Shown here one piece after another: positions 60,745-64,000 of a stretch of 64,000 bases of DNA. Below the pieces are notes generated by a model. The model was not told the DNA's origin. It saw only the letters and a program-made list of their open reading frames with translations, and did no database searches. This stretch comes from Haliclona indistincta. Its lineage: Eukaryota; Porifera; Demospongiae; Haplosclerida; Chalinidae. The DNA is taken from contig OZ024788.1 of NCBI GenBank assembly GCA_964017065.1, positions 9,774,047-9,838,046 of the forward strand, in the 5' to 3' direction. Within the stretch, counting starts at the first letter, position 1; every line of letters starts with the position of its first letter. The translations under genes and the position numbers were made by a program.

Positions 60745-61565
60745 CATTCCAAACTAAAATAGCTATTTTTACATTATTTTATTCTGTGTGATATTTTATT
60801 TACTTTATGTGTACATTGAGATAAAGCTCTTTTCTAAAACATGTTCATTACGAGTACTTCAGTGATGAAATGAGATCTTGGTGCATCCACTCTTTTCTGA
60901 ATACCGTAAATGTAGAAAATGAAAGTTTTTGTGCTTTTTATGGGTGTGTGCCTTTAATGCGCAAAATTTTTCGCGTAATCCTGATCATTTTATATTGGAG
61001 CATTGAAATTTTACCTACAAAAAATTCAAAATAACACAAAAATTTACGCAAAGAAAATTTCTATGAATTCAGATATGAATATCATTACAAGCGTCCATGA
61101 ATAATAATTAGCACAAGTTCAGTAGTCTGTGGTACATGTACCACTGAAGGCATTTGTAGATTTTTGAAAGTATTAAACATTATGGTTCCGGGAAAACCTA
61201 TTATGTCAAGGTGCTTGTATAGACGAAAGCATTCTTCGTGCTTGCATTGTAATTATTTAATGTGATAGGAATTTAATAATTCATTTTGCTAATTGCAAAT
61301 TACGTAAAGAGCGGATGTCAATCTAATGCGTTCACACACCTATTGACCAATACCTTGTTCAGGAAATACGTACCTGTGAAGTTTGTTTGCATATTTTCAT
61401 CACCATGGTAATCCGTTACCTGGGGTCATGTTTACATCTCTTTGTTGTCATGTTTGTATCCTCCTACTTCACTTCCAATTGCACCTTGAGTTTCATATTG
61501 TTACCATTCTTGATCAATTATAAGACTGTGTTTTCTATTAATAGCTTGCATCAAGTAAATTTAGA

Positions 61566-61850
61566 ATAATTATACTACTTAGCAAGTGCTCTATTTTATT
61601 CATAGGACACCCTTATAATTATATACACCACTCATACACCGTGCATTTACAGCGTGCATTTTTACTGAGGAGACCAAAAATGAAAAATACAAAAATGATG
61701 CAGCAGATTCTTAATACTAGATTATAGGTAACAAAATTAATCTATGAAGAGATTACAAAGATTTCATTCTTGGTCTCCTCAGTAAAAATGCACGCTGTAT
61801 GAGTATGAATAAAATAGAGCACTTGCTATGCAGTATAATTATGCATGGAT
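61566..61850. mobile_element. Palindromic MITE, copy in segment B2
   Basis: Same element as 47757-48070 with the same central orientation. The right arm lacks the block between CACGCTGTATGAGT and ATGAATAAAATAG, and the left arm has a short repetition of GTGCATTT. The four-base signature near the outer end is exchanged between arms relative to the first copy. Confidence 0.75.
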
Positions 61851-61954
61851 CCAGGACTAAATGGAGTTCTATCACTCAGTGACCGATGGCTATGGTCTGC
61901 CCGAACTGTACAATACTCACTCTTTATTTTATTATTAAATTATTTATTTTTTGT

Positions 61955-62140
61955 TATTAAATTTTGTTTATTTTTCTTTGCTCATTAACTCTAGCGTAAA
62001 TTTACATGTGTAGTAATTGTTTTGTATTCATTGTTACATCTAGTATTACATCTTAGTGCACATCTTGTTCTTTTCTTTTCCTACATAATAGTGTGTCTAG
62101 TATTGATTGATAGTTTTATGGTGTTTAATTTTGTAAATAT
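61955..62140. other. Inverted patch, partner of 48222-48395
   Basis: Reverse-complement of the first copy's patch; the phrase CTTAGTGCACATCTTGTTCT reads opposite to 48222-48395. Flanking sequence is collinear on both sides. Confidence 0.8.
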
Positions 62141-63676
62141 TTGAACTTTATAGATTTTAAGAGTTCGAGCTATTGTATGTCTTTAACACATTAGACTGCA
62201 GTGGGAACTGAACAAACATTCCAGCTGCTTAGCAACTAGTACGAACCAATGTGTCACTGACCACTTCTTGTATGAATGCTATTTACTAGCACGAGTGACC
62301 GGCTTTGCATGGACTCTTGTATCATAGGATATCATCAGCACATGCTATCATACTGCTGTAACTAGTAAGGGAAGCTCTTTACCATCAACTTGTTCACCTG
62401 ACCCAGATGCGTTGCTATGGTATCTGTATTTGAAACCTTATACTTACCATAGCAACTACTCCATTACACACATACTTTCATCTATAACAAATTACACTAG
62501 GCATTTCATTTGATGTCTATTATCTCATACCAACAGCATGTACTGGTGCCGGCATTGTGCATGTATACATACACACAGCACATGCATTTGATTTGTTGTT
62601 GTATTTCTATGTTAGCTATTTACAGCAATCGGTTCCAATACAGATAAGTAATTCACATTTTGAATGATCGAATGACATACTCAACTTGCTTCATTATATA
62701 ACCAAATTTGGTAAAGTACTGTGCTCTGTGTCATCTAAAAGAGGCACAACTATAATTATGTACGTAGGTGTAAAAATTTATATTGAAGTGCCTCAGGGGA
62801 CAGATCTCCTCTAGGATCCCACCATCAAGAGGACAGATCTCCTCTAGGATCCCACCATCAACATTTCTCACAAAGCAAAGCATCAGTTTGAACTAGAGTT
62901 CTCCAATCCTTATCAAAATTAATTGAGAAGAATCTTCTTCTCCATTTTGATGAGCGCAATCTACACTCCTATTCTTTTTGTATGAATGTACTAGTTTGCA
63001 TTTAAAAAGTTTGTTGTTGTATCAATACAGGCTCATTTGATATTATAATCTTAGCTTGTCATTGTAAAATTGCATTTGATAATGATTCTATCTACGTAGT
63101 TCAATACTTTCCTTTTTGATCGGTCTTTAAACGGTACAGATAGACTGTGTCATGTATAAATTAAAGAGAATGGAGATCCCAGCTGCATCGTCCCACATTC
63201 TCACGGTATAATGAGAATCTAGGTTCACCATTCTACTGAGAAGATAGAGTCATTTAATACCGGATGAAGATCATTTCGTTACCTATTTGCTGTGCAAAGA
63301 ATTAGCAAATCCCATTATAGTTATGAAGTCATGCATACAACATTACAACGAATTGGCAGTTGCTACGTGAACCATCTGCAGCACACTAAACGCCATAGCA
63401 ACACAAGTGATAAATATTAAATTTATAGTAATTACAGCTGCCAGTTACCAAATAAAATTTTGAACAAATTTTAAAGTAGTATTAGATAACGTGTCAACAA
63501 AGTAAACATAAACAGTAGCACTAAGTTGTAGGAAAAAATATATAATGAAAAAGCTAATAGTTAACTAAAACTATCTAATTAAAGAAGCAGTAATGGGAAA
63601 ATGCACGAAAAAAGAAAATAAGATCAAAGCTAATATTAAAACTAGTACAACTAAAATTGTAAGTCATTTTTAAAAA

Positions 63677-64000
63677 TCAAATATCAAACAGTAGTGGTTC
63701 TCTTGCTAACAACACTGGAGATGGCTCTTCACTATCATGAGATGAAGAACGAAACTCTAGTTCAAACTGATGCTCTCCTCTATGTGAGCCATACACTATT
63801 GATGGTGAGGATCCTAGAGGAGACCTGTCCTCTTCATCATTCTCATCTGCTGATACCTGAGGCACTTCTATATACTCTGGTCGGTCCTTACAGCCTAACC
63901 TTCTTTTGATCTTTTTGAGGTCAAAGTTCCACCTGAGGTGTGTTGCTATGGTGACAATACAAGCTGCTAAGGATAGACAAACAGAAACAATGGTTCCTAT
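63677..64000 (-). CDS. Second beta-helix/TM protein, C-terminal end (continues past window)
   Basis: This minus-strand frame is open to the window edge and ends at 63677. It encodes the last membrane helix (VSVCLSLAACIVTIATHL), then RWNFDLKKIKRRLGCKDRPE and the acidic tail ADENDEEDRSPLG to EPLLFDI. It differs from the first copy by Trp to Arg after the helix, Pro to Ser in the tail and a final Ile instead of Thr. Whether it shares the internal stop cannot be seen. Confidence 0.75.
   Translation of the reverse strand: MGTIVSVCLSLAACIVTIATHLRWNFDLKKIKRRLGCKDRPEYIEVPQVSADENDEEDRSPLGSSPSIVYGSHRGEHQFELEFRSSSHDSEEPSPVLLAREPLLFDI

Larger units (their letters stand above)
58890..64000. repeat. Duplicated segment B, second copy
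   Basis: Aligns to the first copy from about 44980. It holds three RUNDC3 exons, the same intergenic DNA without the 3.9 kb block (junction near 63003), and the 3' end of a second beta-helix gene; it runs off the window. Private features are the TTAA-flanked element at 59046 and an insertion at about 63290-63475. Confidence 0.82.

Overview
The window is eukaryotic nuclear DNA, AT-rich, with spliced genes, long introns full of short inverted-repeat elements, CT/CACT microsatellites and no prokaryotic features. The best guess for the organism is a sponge (Porifera). It has animal genes (an SNX4-like sorting nexin and a RUNDC3-type RUN-domain gene), plus a very large beta-helix/multi-transmembrane surface protein of a kind I associate with sponge genomes. 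The phylum call is inference.

Layout. (1) 1-8386 and 21890-30867 are near-identical copies of one segment. Each holds the last three exons of an SNX4-like gene (+), a kelch-repeat gene (-) and a three-exon orphan gene (+). The second copy of the segment is preceded at 9296 and 13739 by two further SNX4 exons. This fits a head-to-tail duplication in which the first SNX4 copy keeps its PX-domain end (left of the window) and the second copy (9296-27980) lacks it. (2) 29697-33888 carries three more orphan-gene copies in tandem, so there are four in all. Each has the same exon structure and a TATA box 100-105 bp before its ATG. (3) 34304-46911 is a complete ten-exon RUNDC3-like gene with introns up to 5 kb. 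(4) 53935-57675 (-) encodes a secreted beta-helix ectodomain followed by about nine membrane helices, interrupted by one in-frame TAA. A degenerate copy of its 5' end lies at 57961-58182. (5) From about 58890 the segment that began near 44980 repeats: the last three RUNDC3 exons without their 5' partners (59773-60744), then the 3' end of a second beta-helix/transmembrane gene running off the right edge.

The two duplicated segments differ by many presence/absence events. These include TA-flanked and TTAA-flanked short elements, fold-back elements, a solo-LTR-like insertion, a 3.9 kb block bounded by direct repeats, and a ~180 bp inversion. Comparing copies therefore reveals the exact ends of many mobile elements. 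Retained haplotype copies in the assembly could produce the same picture and must be excluded before the duplications are read as biology.

The genes do not form one pathway. SNX4 acts in endosomal recycling, RUNDC3 is a RUN-domain small-GTPase effector type, and the orphan family and beta-helix protein look like lineage-specific, recently duplicating genes. None of this is a defence island or operon. The most unusual content is the four-copy orphan gene family, the interrupted beta-helix receptor, and the structural differences between paralogous segments.
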